Positions 25,152 to 34,168 of a stretch of DNA of 64,000 nucleotides are shown one piece after another. Made by a program: the position numbers and the translations under genes. The notes beneath the pieces are model-generated. The model was not told the origin of the DNA. It ran no database searches and saw nothing but the letters and a program-made list of their open reading frames with translations. Source of the stretch: Paraburkholderia sejongensis. Its GTDB lineage: Bacteria > Pseudomonadota > Gammaproteobacteria > Burkholderiales > Burkholderiaceae. The DNA lies in contig NZ_JAJITD010000004.1 of assembly GCF_020880815.1 (NCBI RefSeq), positions 372,001 through 436,000 on the forward strand, given 5' to 3'. Position 1 is the first letter of the stretch; the number at the start of each line of letters is the position of its first letter.

Positions 25152-26783
25152 ATGACGACCGCTACCGGCAGTCTCGCGGGCACCCGGCCCGCCAACGCGT
25201 CCGCCACCACAGCCGCCCACTTCACCGACAACCCCGCCGACCAGCCGACCCGCACCAAGGTATTCGCGTTCGCGCTGATGTGCGTCGGCTTTTTCATGGC
25301 GACGCTCGATATCCAGATCGTCGCGTCGTCGCTGCGCGATATCGGCGGCGGCCTGTCCGCGAGCCAGGACGAGTTGTCGTGGGTGCAGACCTCGTATCTG
25401 ATCGCGGAGATCATCGTGATTCCGATGTCCGGCTGGCTCACGCGGGTCTTTTCGACGCGCTGGCTGTTCACGTTTTCCGCGTTCGGCTTCACGGTCACCA
25501 GCATGCTGTGCGGCCTCGCGTGGGACATCAACTCGATGATCCTGTTTCGCGGTCTGCAAGGCGCGCTCGGCGCCGCGATGATTCCGACCGTGTTCACCAC
25601 CGCGTTCGTGCTGTTTCCCGGCAAGCAGCGGCTGATCGCATCGACGACGATCGGCGCGCTGGCCTCGCTCGCGCCGACCATCGGCCCGGTGATCGGCGGC
25701 TGGATCACGTCGCAATGGTCGTGGCACTGGCTGTTCTATCTGAACCTGGTGCCGGGCGTCGCGGTCACGCTGCTGGTGCCGAAATACGTGCATATCGACA
25801 GAGTCGATCTGTCGTTGCTGAAGAAGGGCGATTACCTGGGGATCCTGCTGATGTCGGGTTTTCTCGGCTGCCTCGAATACGTGCTCGAAGAAGGGCCGCG
25901 CAGGAACTGGTTCGGCGACGGCGTAATCGTGTTGTGCGCGTGGGTCGCGGCGATCTGCGGGTTTCTGTTTCTCGTCCATGCATTCACCGCGAAGGAACCG
26001 ATCGTCGATCTGCGCGCGCTCGCGGTGCGCAACTTCGGAATCGGCAGTCTGCTGTCGTTCATTACCGGCATCGGGATCTTCTGCACGGTGTTTCTGACGC
26101 CGGTGTTTCTGGCCCGCGTGCGCGGTTTCGATTCGTTGCAGATCGGCCTCGCGTTGCTGTCGGTCGGCTGTTTTCAGTTGCTCGCGCTGGGCGCGTATTC
26201 GACGCTCGCGCGCTTCGTCGATATGCGCAAACTGATGGTGTTCGGGCTCGTGCTGTTCGGCATCGGCTGCTATCTGTATGTACCGCTGACGAGTCAGTGG
26301 GGCTGGCAGCAATTGCTGATTCCGCAGGCGTTGCGCGGGATCGGTCAGCAGTTCTGCATTCCGCCGATCGTCACGATGGCGCTCGGCGCATTGCCGCCGT
26401 CGCGGCTGCGCTCCGCGAGCGGCCTGTTCAATCTGATGCGCAATCTGGGCGGCGCGATCGGCATCGCGGTCAGCAGCACGATGCTGAACGACCGCCTGAA
26501 TCTGCACTACGAGCGGCTCGACGAGCATCTGAGCGCCGGTCGCCCGGCAGTCGAAGCGCTGCTGCACAAACAGGCCGGCTATCTGGCGGCGCTCGGCGGC
26601 AACGCGCTCGATGCGGCCCACGCGGGACTGGCCGAACTGCATGCGCTGCTGATGCGCGAAGCGCTGGTGCAGGCGTTTTCCGATGCGTTTCTCGCGGTGT
26701 CGCTGTGCTTCGTGGTCGGCCTGCTGAGCGTGCTGTTTTCGCGGCCGTTCGGCAATACCGCGCCGCCGCCGGATGCCCATTAA
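25152..26783 (+). CDS. DHA2-family MFS drug efflux pump (EmrB/QacA type)
   Basis: This 543-residue protein has about 14 membrane helices. DHA2 features include LDIQIVASSLRDIGGGLSAS in helix 1, QDELSWVQTSYLIAEII, and the motif C-like run ALGAAMIPTVFTTAFVLFP. It expels hydrophobic compounds with proton exchange, through the EmrA-like adaptor and the outer-membrane factor encoded on each side. Substrate is not predictable from sequence. Confidence 0.92.
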   Translation: MTTATGSLAGTRPANASATTAAHFTDNPADQPTRTKVFAFALMCVGFFMATLDIQIVASSLRDIGGGLSASQDELSWVQTSYLIAEIIVIPMSGWLTRVFSTRWLFTFSAFGFTVTSMLCGLAWDINSMILFRGLQGALGAAMIPTVFTTAFVLFPGKQRLIASTTIGALASLAPTIGPVIGGWITSQWSWHWLFYLNLVPGVAVTLLVPKYVHIDRVDLSLLKKGDYLGILLMSGFLGCLEYVLEEGPRRNWFGDGVIVLCAWVAAICGFLFLVHAFTAKEPIVDLRALAVRNFGIGSLLSFITGIGIFCTVFLTPVFLARVRGFDSLQIGLALLSVGCFQLLALGAYSTLARFVDMRKLMVFGLVLFGIGCYLYVPLTSQWGWQQLLIPQALRGIGQQFCIPPIVTMALGALPPSRLRSASGLFNLMRNLGGAIGIAVSSTMLNDRLNLHYERLDEHLSAGRPAVEALLHKQAGYLAALGGNALDAAHAGLAELHALLMREALVQAFSDAFLAVSLCFVVGLLSVLFSRPFGNTAPPPDAH

Positions 26784-26802
26784 ACCGAGCCGGGAGCTCA
26801 AC

Positions 26803-28257
26803 ATGAAACGGATAGTGATGAAGTTGGCGGCGAGCGCCGCATTGTTGGCGCTCGCGGCCTGCGCGGTGCAGCCGGCCACCCACGCGGATTTGCCGCACGC
26901 GGTGCAGACGCTCGCGCCGGCCGCGTGGAGCGTCGACGCGCCGCAACAGAACGTGAGCGCCGACGCGTGGTGGAACCAGTTCGGCGACCCGCAGATGCAC
27001 GAGCTGGTCGAGTCGGTGCTGCGCGGCAATCTCGACGTGCGGATGGCCGCCGAGCGCGTCAAGCAGGCGCAGGACCTGGTCACGCAGAATCGCGCGGCGC
27101 TGCTGCCTGAATTGAATGCGAACGCAGGTGCATCGACCGAGCGGCAGAACACGCCGCCGCCGCTCGGCTACGTGCGCCAGGCCGGTTTCGGTCTGTCCGC
27201 CAGTTGGACGCCCGACGTATTTGGCGGCGAACGTCTCGCGGTACTCGCCGCGCAGGCCCAGGTGTCGGGCAGCGAAGGGGCGCTGCAGCAGGTGCGGCTC
27301 GCGCTCGCCGCGAATACGGCGGCGGCTTACATCGATTTGCGCTGGGCTCAGGCGCAGTTGCGGATCCTCGACGACAACGAACAGATTCGCAGTCGCGCGC
27401 TCAAGCTCACGCAGGAGCGTCTGCATTACGGGCTATCGACGCAGCTCGATGTCGCCCGCGCGCAGAATCAGTTGCAGGATTTGCAGGCGCAGATTCCGCG
27501 CATGCAGTCGGCCGTCCAGCATCAAATGAGCCTGATCGCCGTCTATTCGGGACGCACTCCGGAAAGCGTCGATCAACTGCTGCTCGCCGACGCGCGCGCG
27601 ATTCCGGTGCCCGCGCAAAGCGCGCCGCAGGTGCTGCCGTCCGATGCATTGCTGCATCGCCCCGACGTGCGCAGCGCGTATGCGCAGGTCGAGCAGCGCG
27701 CGGCGGAGGTGGGCGTATCGAAGGCGCAGCGTTATCCGCAGTTCAAGATCAATCTGGCCGACGGCTTGCTCGCATCGTCGTATCTGGGCCTGCCGACGCT
27801 GACCGACAACCTGTTCAGCGCGGCGTTGAGCGCGACCAGCCCGATCTTCAACGCCGGGCGGATCACCGCGAATATCGATGCGAGCGAGAGCCGTATGCGC
27901 GAATCGCAACTCGGCCTGCAACAGACGATGCTGCAAGCGCTCAAGGAGATCGAGGACAACCGCAGCGATCTGGTCAGCGGCGCCGCGCAGGTGGAGCGTC
28001 TCGGCGGCGCGCTCGATGCGTCGAATCACGCGCTGCGGCTGTCGACCGAGCTGTACAAGGGCGGCGCGACCGATTTTCTCGACGTGCTGGCCGCGCAGGA
28101 AGCGTTTCTGCGCGATTCGGAGTCGCTCAATCAGGCGCGGCGCGAACATGCGCTCGCGGCGATCGCGTTGTACCGGTCGCTCGGCGGCGGCTGGGACGAC
28201 AGCGAGAAGGTGGCCACCGGCATGCAACCGGCGGCTACGCAATCCGCCGCGCGCTAA
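26803..28257 (+). CDS. Outer-membrane efflux channel lipoprotein (OprM/NodT family)
   Basis: This 484-residue protein has a lipoprotein signal (ALLALAAC, Cys at about residue 20) and two repeated outer-membrane-factor halves, with DAWWNQFGDPQMHELVESVL at the start and GGATDFLDVLAAQEAFLRDS near the end. ATG 26803 has GGGAG upstream; an alternative ATG at 26773 overlaps emrB and precedes no signal sequence. It completes the MarR-controlled tripartite pump. Confidence 0.92.
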   Translation: MKRIVMKLAASAALLALAACAVQPATHADLPHAVQTLAPAAWSVDAPQQNVSADAWWNQFGDPQMHELVESVLRGNLDVRMAAERVKQAQDLVTQNRAALLPELNANAGASTERQNTPPPLGYVRQAGFGLSASWTPDVFGGERLAVLAAQAQVSGSEGALQQVRLALAANTAAAYIDLRWAQAQLRILDDNEQIRSRALKLTQERLHYGLSTQLDVARAQNQLQDLQAQIPRMQSAVQHQMSLIAVYSGRTPESVDQLLLADARAIPVPAQSAPQVLPSDALLHRPDVRSAYAQVEQRAAEVGVSKAQRYPQFKINLADGLLASSYLGLPTLTDNLFSAALSATSPIFNAGRITANIDASESRMRESQLGLQQTMLQALKEIEDNRSDLVSGAAQVERLGGALDASNHALRLSTELYKGGATDFLDVLAAQEAFLRDSESLNQARREHALAAIALYRSLGGGWDDSEKVATGMQPAATQSAAR

Positions 28258-28470
28258 CGCTGCGTCGCAGCACGGTTCACGCGTGAAACGCGCAACCTTC
28301 GCGACACGTACGATCGCGCCGGCAGCCGCTCAACCAGACCAGAAGCGATTTTCAATCTTTGCTACATTCCTGAACAGGCACCGCAACGCTCGCATCGACC
28401 GCATCGACAACGGCGACGCGCGCGAGCGGTGAGCGGGCAGGCAAGATCGAAATCTTTGAAGAGGCTCAAG

Positions 28471-29406
28471 ATGCGAATTCTGGTAGTGGGGGCTGGCGCG
28501 GTAGGCGGTTATTTCGGCGGACGTCTCGCGGCGGCCGGGCAGGACGTGACTTTCCTCGTGCGCGCGGGCCGCGCGGAAAAGCTGCAACGCGACGGCCTCG
28601 TCATTAAAAGCGTGCGCGGCGATCTCGTGCTGCACGACGTGAAGACGATTCTCGCCGGCGTGAGCGCCGAACCGTTCGACGTGATCCTGCTCAGCTGCAA
28701 GGCCTTCAGTCTCGACGACGCGATCGATTCGTTCGCGCCGCTGGTCGGCGAAGCGACGGTGATCCTGCCGATGCTCAACGGCATGCGCCACATCGACGTG
28801 CTGTGCGCGCACTTCGGCAAGGAGCGCGTGCTCGGTGGCCAGTGCGTGATCGCCGCGACGCTCGATGCCGCGCAGCACATCGTGCATCTGAACGAGATGC
28901 AGGCGATCACGTTCGGCGAACTCGCGGGCGGCGCGTCCGAGCGCACCCAGCAGATCGCCGACGCGATGGCCGGCGCGAATTTCGACGTGGCGGTCAGCGA
29001 CAACATCCTGCTGCGGATGTGGGAAAAGTGGGTGTTCCTCGCCACCTTGGCGGGAACGACCTGCTTGATGCGCGGTTCGGTCGGCGATATTCTGGCGGCG
29101 CCGGACGGCAAGCGCATCGTCGAAAAACTGCTCGGCGAATGCCGCGCGGTCGCCGAACACAACGGCTATACGATGGACGCGGCGTTCGACACGCGCGCCG
29201 CGCAGATGCTGCTCAAACCGTCGGCGCTGACCGCCTCGATGCTGCGCGACGTCGAAAATCACTCGCATACCGAGGCGGATCACATTCTCGGCGATCTGAT
29301 CGCGCGCGGCGGCGACGAGCACAAAAGCGAGCAGACGTTGTCGTTGCTGCGCATCGCCTATAGTCATCTAAAGACGTACGAAGCGCGTCAGGCCCGCACG
29401 TCCTGA
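28471..29406 (+). CDS. panE: 2-dehydropantoate 2-reductase family protein
   Basis: This 311-residue protein has the NADP-binding start MRILVVGAGAVGGYFGGRLA, the ketopantoate-reductase feature LLSCKAFSLDDAI near residue 75, and the C-terminal helical domain with ALTASMLRDVENHSHTEADH. PanE reduces 2-dehydropantoate to pantoate for coenzyme A synthesis. Burkholderiales often carry several paralogues, so this one may act on another 2-oxoacid. GAAGAGG precedes ATG 28471. Confidence 0.82.
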   Translation: MRILVVGAGAVGGYFGGRLAAAGQDVTFLVRAGRAEKLQRDGLVIKSVRGDLVLHDVKTILAGVSAEPFDVILLSCKAFSLDDAIDSFAPLVGEATVILPMLNGMRHIDVLCAHFGKERVLGGQCVIAATLDAAQHIVHLNEMQAITFGELAGGASERTQQIADAMAGANFDVAVSDNILLRMWEKWVFLATLAGTTCLMRGSVGDILAAPDGKRIVEKLLGECRAVAEHNGYTMDAAFDTRAAQMLLKPSALTASMLRDVENHSHTEADHILGDLIARGGDEHKSEQTLSLLRIAYSHLKTYEARQARTS

Positions 29407-29441
29407 GTGTTCGCCGCGCCGGCGGCGGGCACGCGCGCGGC

Positions 29442-29485
29442 GCAGTCGAACCGCAGTCCACCCGCAGTCGAACCGCAGTCGAACG
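29442..29485. repeat. 11-bp tandem repeat, four copies
   Basis: Four adjacent units (GCAGTCGAACC, GCAGTCCACCC, GCAGTCGAACC, GCAGTCGAACG) lie between the panE-like gene and the small membrane protein gene, ending 14 bp before the latter's start. Confidence 0.8.
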
Positions 29486-29499
29486 ATCGGAGGTCAAGC

Positions 29500-29799
29500 A
29501 TGCCGGCTCCCATTGGCTCGGTGCCCGCGCTCAGCGCCGCTGCGGCAACGGTGTTCTCGATCGGTATCGCGTTTCTCGGCTACTGGGGCATGTACGAGCC
29601 GACCGCGTGGCGCGCGGCCGACGTCGTCGTGTTCGTGCTCGCGCTGAGCGGCTTCGCGTGCCTCGGCCTCGTGCCGTGGATGGCCACGAGTCCGGTCGAG
29701 CCCGAAGGCAGCGACTCGCGCATCCGCATCGCGCGACATCTGTTTCTCGCCGGCGTCACCGGGCTGTGGCTCGCGGTCGGGATCTCGGTGATCTTCTGA
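29500..29799 (+). CDS. Small membrane protein, function unknown
   Basis: This 99-residue protein has three hydrophobic helices (about residues 10-32, 40-62 and 78-98). GGAGG eight bases upstream supports ATG 29500. A polar loop rich in Glu, Asp and Arg separates helices 2 and 3. No domain is recognised. It sits between a panE-like gene and a divergent-function MocR regulator, on the same strand as both. Confidence 0.7.
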   Translation: MPAPIGSVPALSAAAATVFSIGIAFLGYWGMYEPTAWRAADVVVFVLALSGFACLGLVPWMATSPVEPEGSDSRIRIARHLFLAGVTGLWLAVGISVIF

Positions 29800-29874
29800 G
29801 TCCGGCCGCGCCGCGGCGGTCATCGAGCGGCCTTCAGCGCCGCTTTTCCCCGTTATTCAAGGTAGCCACCCCGC

Positions 29875-31365
29875 ATGGACATTCACATCGCGGTCGAAGG
29901 TCATCACGATCTGTCCGGACAGATTTATCGACAGTTGCGCGCCGGCATTCTCGAAGGGCGTCTGGCCGGCGGCACGCGTCTGCCGTCCACCCGCGATCTT
30001 GCGACCCAGCTCGGCGTATCGCGCAAGACCACGCTCGACGTATTCGAACGGCTGCTGTCGGAAGGCTACTTGAGCGCGCGCGCCGGCTCGGGCACCTTCG
30101 TCGCCGATGGACTCGAACGCCTGCCGGCCGAGCGCTCCGCGCACGCGCGCGCGGCCGACAGCGCGCGCGTACGGGTCGCCGCCGCGAGCCCGCCGGCGGC
30201 AGCGCGCGCCCAACCGCTGTGGCAGCAGATGCCCGACAGCCTGCCGTTGCCGCGGCCGTCGGTGGACTCGCCGCAAGACTTCGTCGGCGGCGCGACCGAC
30301 AAGTCGCTGTTCCCGTTCGACGCATGGCGGCGCTGCGTGAATCAGGCGCTGCGCGCGCAAACGCGCACGCCCGGCACCTATCGCGAACCGGCCGGCGACC
30401 AGCAATTGCGGCTCGCGATCTCGCGCTACCTCGCGTTCAGCCGCGCGGTGTCGAGTAATTGGGAAGACGTGATCGTCACTCAGGGCGCGCAGCACGCGCT
30501 CGATCTGCTCGCACGCATCACGCTGCGGCCCGGCGACGTCGCAGCGGTCGAGGATCCCGGCTATCCGCCCGCGCATGCGTGTCTGATGGCGAGCGGCGCG
30601 CGCGTGGTGCCGGTGCCGGTCGATCGCGAAGGGTTGATCGTCAGCCAGTTGCCCGACACTGCGCGGCTGGTTTACGTGACCCCGTCGCATCAGTTTCCGC
30701 TTGGCATGCCGATGAGCCTCGAACGTCGCGTCGAACTGCTCGAATGGGCGCAGCAACGCGGCGCGGTGATCATCGAGGACGACTACGACTGCGAATACCG
30801 TTTCGAAGGCCGGCCGATGGAGCCGCTAAAAAGCCTCGATCGCGCTGGTCTGGTCGCCTACGTCGGGACTTTTTCGAAGACCATCTTCCCGGAGTTGCGG
30901 ATCGGCTATCTGGTGCCGCCCGCTTCGCTGCATGGCCCGCTGCTCAAAGCACGGCAGATCGGCGATTGCCACGGCTGCACGCTCACGCAAACCGCGCTCG
31001 CGTCGTTCATGCTGAACGGCGACTTCGCGCGTCACTTGCGGCGCATGCACAAGGCTTACGCGACGCGGCGCGCGCTGCTGCTCGAACATCTGCAAGGGCC
31101 GCTCGCGCCGTGGTTCGAACCGATCGTGCCGACCGCCGGCATCCATCTGGCCGCGCGCCTGAAGGAACCGCTCGCGTCGCGCGGCGAAGCGGCGCTGGTC
31201 GCCGCCGCGCGCGAAGCGTCGATCGGCCTCTACGGACTCGCGCCGTTTCATCGCAAGGTCGCGCCGCAAGCGGGACTGATCTTCGGCTACGGCAGCATCG
31301 CGCGCGAGCATATCGATACCGCGTTGAACACACTCGGCGACATCCTGCCGCGCCTTGCACGCTGA
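29875..31365 (+). CDS. MocR/PdxR-type GntR regulator with aminotransferase-like domain
   Basis: This 496-residue protein joins a GntR winged helix (about residues 1-75; GTRLPSTRDLATQLGVSRKT) to a fold-type I aminotransferase domain (about 115-490). The pyridoxal-phosphate lysine is Lys335 in GTFSKTIFPELRIGYL, with EDDYDCEYRF upstream. MocR proteins sense PLP or amino compounds and often control vitamin B6, GABA or taurine genes. The target is unclear here; no such gene is adjacent. Confidence 0.9.
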   Translation: MDIHIAVEGHHDLSGQIYRQLRAGILEGRLAGGTRLPSTRDLATQLGVSRKTTLDVFERLLSEGYLSARAGSGTFVADGLERLPAERSAHARAADSARVRVAAASPPAAARAQPLWQQMPDSLPLPRPSVDSPQDFVGGATDKSLFPFDAWRRCVNQALRAQTRTPGTYREPAGDQQLRLAISRYLAFSRAVSSNWEDVIVTQGAQHALDLLARITLRPGDVAAVEDPGYPPAHACLMASGARVVPVPVDREGLIVSQLPDTARLVYVTPSHQFPLGMPMSLERRVELLEWAQQRGAVIIEDDYDCEYRFEGRPMEPLKSLDRAGLVAYVGTFSKTIFPELRIGYLVPPASLHGPLLKARQIGDCHGCTLTQTALASFMLNGDFARHLRRMHKAYATRRALLLEHLQGPLAPWFEPIVPTAGIHLAARLKEPLASRGEAALVAAAREASIGLYGLAPFHRKVAPQAGLIFGYGSIAREHIDTALNTLGDILPRLAR

Positions 31366-31753
31366 AAAACGTAGTGTGCGGCCAGCATCGCAAAGACAGT
31401 AGCGGCGCGTCGCTACACCTGGCGGCAGCCGCTTCACGTTCGCGAAAATGACAAAAGTGTCCTGATTCAAGGGCTGAAAAGGTCGCGAGGCCAACGACGA
31501 ACGGCGCAAAAGCTTTCCCGAAACGAACTGTAACGTGCGTTACGTAGTCCGGGTGAAAACCCTGCGGCGTGCGTTTTAGCCGCTAAAACAGGGGCTAAAA
31601 CGTATCGAGCAGTCGGCGCCGCGCAACATTTTTTGCATCAGGCGCGCGAAAGAGTGACGCAAATCGCTTGAGCGCTTGTAGAATCCGGCGTTGAAGCGTG
31701 CACATACGGTATGCGCTTCGTGCAATTCACTGACCACAACAGGTAGGAGAAAC
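31366..31753. other. Non-coding region upstream of the HU gene
   Basis: These 388 bp hold the promoter region of the HU gene: a possible -10 TAGAAT at 31679-31684 with TGACGC 18 bp upstream, a dyad GTAACG-TG-CGTTAC at 31530-31543 and the GCTAAAA repeats at 31574-31600. No coding frame is supported. Confidence 0.5.
31574..31600. repeat. Inverted and direct GCTAAAA repeats
   Basis: TTTTAGC, GCTAAAA and GCTAAAA occur within 27 bp, the first two forming a 7-1-7 dyad and the first and third a wider one. AT-rich sites in this position could bind a regulator of the HU gene, 154 bp downstream. Confidence 0.45.
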
Positions 31754-32206
31754 ATGCCGACTTCCGCAAAAAAGGTGGCCAAGAAGGCTGCTGCCCCGGT
31801 ACCGACCAAGAAGGTTGCTGCAAAGAAAGTTCCTGCGAAGAAAGCCGTCGCAGCCAAGAAGGTCGCCGTGAAGGCGTCTGGCGCACCGTCGCCGATCAAG
31901 GACACCTTCACGAAGGCCTCGTTGGCAGCTCACGTTGCTGAACGCGCCGCAGTCGAACCGAAAACCGCCAAGGCCGTGCTGGCCGCGCTCGAAGACACGA
32001 TCCTCGGCTCGGTGCACAAGAAGGGCGCCGGCGAGTTCACGCTGTCGGGTCTGCTGAAGATCGTCGTGCAAGCTGTGCCGGCGAAGAAAAAGCGCTTCGG
32101 CAAGGACCCGTTCACGGGTGAAGAGCGCTGGTTCCCGGCCAAGCCGGCAAGCGTGCGCATCAAGGCACGCGCGCTGAAGAAGCTGAAGGACGCAGCGGCA
32201 GCTTAA
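31754..32206 (+). CDS. HU-family DNA-binding protein with lysine/alanine-rich N-terminal tail
   Basis: This 150-residue protein has an H1-like tail (about residues 1-45, repeated AKK/PAKK units) followed by an HU fold (about 50-145), recognised from TKASLAAHVAERAAVEPKTA, the DNA-binding arm GKDPFTGEERWFPAKPASVR and the C-terminal helix ALKKLKDA. It should be a nucleoid protein that bends or bridges DNA. AGGAGAA lies just upstream of ATG 31754 and a strong terminator follows. The tail is built like that of Deinococcus HU and of bacterial H1 homologues. Confidence 0.9.
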   Translation: MPTSAKKVAKKAAAPVPTKKVAAKKVPAKKAVAAKKVAVKASGAPSPIKDTFTKASLAAHVAERAAVEPKTAKAVLAALEDTILGSVHKKGAGEFTLSGLLKIVVQAVPAKKKRFGKDPFTGEERWFPAKPASVRIKARALKKLKDAAAA

Positions 32207-32671
32207 GCATGTCGCATGCGCCACCCGGGCGCCGGCATAGCGTTGGCCTTGCGAGGTTTGACGTTGCCTGACGTTTGAGTGCTTGTTTTAGCGCCTGCTT
32301 GCAGGTACACGAAGATCCCCGTGGATGCGAATCCACGGGGATTTTTTTATGCGCGCGCTGCGTAGACGCGTAGTGGCGTGGACGCGCGTAACGCTAACGG
32401 CGAGTTCGTCAGCGAAGCGCGCGGTCATCGGCGCAGCGACGCTCGTGCTCTGATAGTGTGCGCCCCGATGGCGCACGCGCACCGCACTGGCGCATGATGG
32501 TCCACGGCAGATCGATCGTTGCGATACGAAGCGGCCCGGATGCGCCGTTGCCGTGCATCGCCGCGTGCCGCAGCAGTATTGCTTCAATGGCATAACGCTT
32601 GCTTGATCGTTTGCGAGTACCGAATGCGCATGGCATTCGCCTTCAATTGACAGAACAAGAGTGGGGCTGAG
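32207..32671. other. Non-coding stretch after the HU gene
   Basis: These 465 bp hold the HU terminator and then about 320 bp upstream of the second ATP-grasp gene. I see no convincing coding frame; short open frames here have no recognisable protein. The promoter of the ATP-grasp cluster should lie here, but no clear hexamers stand out. Confidence 0.5.
32315..32348 (+). terminator. Strong rho-independent terminator of the HU gene
   Basis: ATCCCCGTGGAT and ATCCACGGGGAT form a perfect 12-bp stem with loop GCGA, running into seven T residues. It lies 108 bp after the HU stop. Confidence 0.92.
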
Positions 32672-34081
32672 ATGCGATGCTATGACGAGATGCGTCATCA
32701 CGAGGATGGCGTACGGCCGCATTACGCGCGCTTCGAGCGTTGGCTCGAACAGCAGGGCGCCGACGCGATCGCGCGCAAGCGTGCGGAAGCGGACCTGCTG
32801 TTCCGGCGCGTCGGCATCACCTTCGCGGTGAACGGCGACCTGTCCGGCACCGAGCGGCTGATTCCGTTCGATCTGATTCCGCGCATCATTCCGCGCAGCG
32901 AGTGGCAGACGCTCGAAGCCGGTTTGCGACAGCGCGTGCAGGCACTCAATCTGTTCATCCACGACGTCTATCACGAGCGCAACATCGTGCGCGCGGGCAT
33001 CGTGCCGGCCGAGCAGGTCTATACCAATGCGCAGTACCGGCCCGAGATGCAGGGCGTCGATGTGCCGCTCGGCGTGTACGCGCACATCGCGGGCGTCGAC
33101 GTGGTGCGGGCCGGCGACGCCGGCGAGTTCTACGTGCTCGAAGACAATCTGCGGGTGCCGTCGGGCGTGTCGTACATGCTCGAAAACCGCAAGATGATGA
33201 TGCGGCTGTTTCCCGAGCTGTTCGTGCAGAACCGCATCGCGCCGGTCGCGCATTATCCCGATCTGCTGCTCGATACGCTGCGCTCGGTCGCGCCGGAAGG
33301 GGTCGACGATCCGGTCGTGGTGGTGCTGACGCCGGGCATGTACAACTCCGCGTATTTCGAGCACACGTTCCTCGCGCAGCAGATGGGCGTGGAGCTGGTC
33401 GAGGGCAAGGATCTGTTCGTCGACGACAACTACGTGTTCATGCGCACCACCCAGGGTCCGCGCCGGGTCGACGTGATCTACCGGCGCGTCGACGACGACT
33501 TTCTCGACCCGCTCGCGTTTCGTCCGGATTCGGCACTCGGCGTGCCGGGTCTGCTCAGTTCGTATCGCGCCGGCCGCGTCGCGCTGGCCAATGCGATGGG
33601 CACCGGCATCGCCGACGACAAATCGATCTACCCGTACGTGCCGGACATGATCCAGTTCTATCTCGGCGAGCAGCCGATTCTGAACAACGTGCCGACTTAC
33701 CAGTGCCGCAAGCCCGACGATCTCGCTTACACGCTCGCGCATCTGCCCGAGCTGGTGGTCAAGGAAGTGCATGGCGCGGGCGGCTACGGGATGCTGGTCG
33801 GGCCCGCGTCGACCAAGGCCGAGGTCGAGGCGTTCCGCGAACGGCTAATCGCGCGGCCGGCCGGCTATATCGCGCAACCCACGCTTGCGCTGTCCGCGTG
33901 TCCGACCTTCGTCGAGTCGGGCATCGCGCCGCGCCATATCGATCTGCGCCCGTTCGTGCTGTCCGGCAAGACCACCACGATGGTGGCCGGCGGGCTCACG
34001 CGGGTCGCGTTGCAGGAAGGCTCGCTGGTCGTCAATTCATCGCAGGGAGGCGGGACCAAGGATACGTGGATGGTCGACTGA
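32672..34081 (+). CDS. Circularly permuted type 2 ATP-grasp protein
   Basis: This 469-residue protein is the stand-alone form of the ATP-grasp module. Characteristic parts are VLEDNLRVPSGVSYMLENRK (about residues 153-172), YFEHTFLA and LVEGKDLFVDDNY (about 230-255), the glycine-rich VVKEVHGAGGYGMLVGP (about 366-382) and the ending SSQGGGTKDTWMVD. These fit a complete nucleotide site and predict ATP-dependent amide-bond formation; substrate unknown. It leads the second cluster, with alpha-E, transglutaminase and Anbu genes after it, in the set described in comparative genomics of ATP-grasp peptide ligases. Confidence 0.9.
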   Translation: MRCYDEMRHHEDGVRPHYARFERWLEQQGADAIARKRAEADLLFRRVGITFAVNGDLSGTERLIPFDLIPRIIPRSEWQTLEAGLRQRVQALNLFIHDVYHERNIVRAGIVPAEQVYTNAQYRPEMQGVDVPLGVYAHIAGVDVVRAGDAGEFYVLEDNLRVPSGVSYMLENRKMMMRLFPELFVQNRIAPVAHYPDLLLDTLRSVAPEGVDDPVVVVLTPGMYNSAYFEHTFLAQQMGVELVEGKDLFVDDNYVFMRTTQGPRRVDVIYRRVDDDFLDPLAFRPDSALGVPGLLSSYRAGRVALANAMGTGIADDKSIYPYVPDMIQFYLGEQPILNNVPTYQCRKPDDLAYTLAHLPELVVKEVHGAGGYGMLVGPASTKAEVEAFRERLIARPAGYIAQPTLALSACPTFVESGIAPRHIDLRPFVLSGKTTTMVAGGLTRVALQEGSLVVNSSQGGGTKDTWMVD

Positions 34082-34168
34082 CGCGGCCGCCGCGCCCGGA
34101 TAACCCGCCCGGTCCTGCGCGAACGACGCGAGGACCGCGCGCCCAGCTCACCGATATGGAACGCCGTC

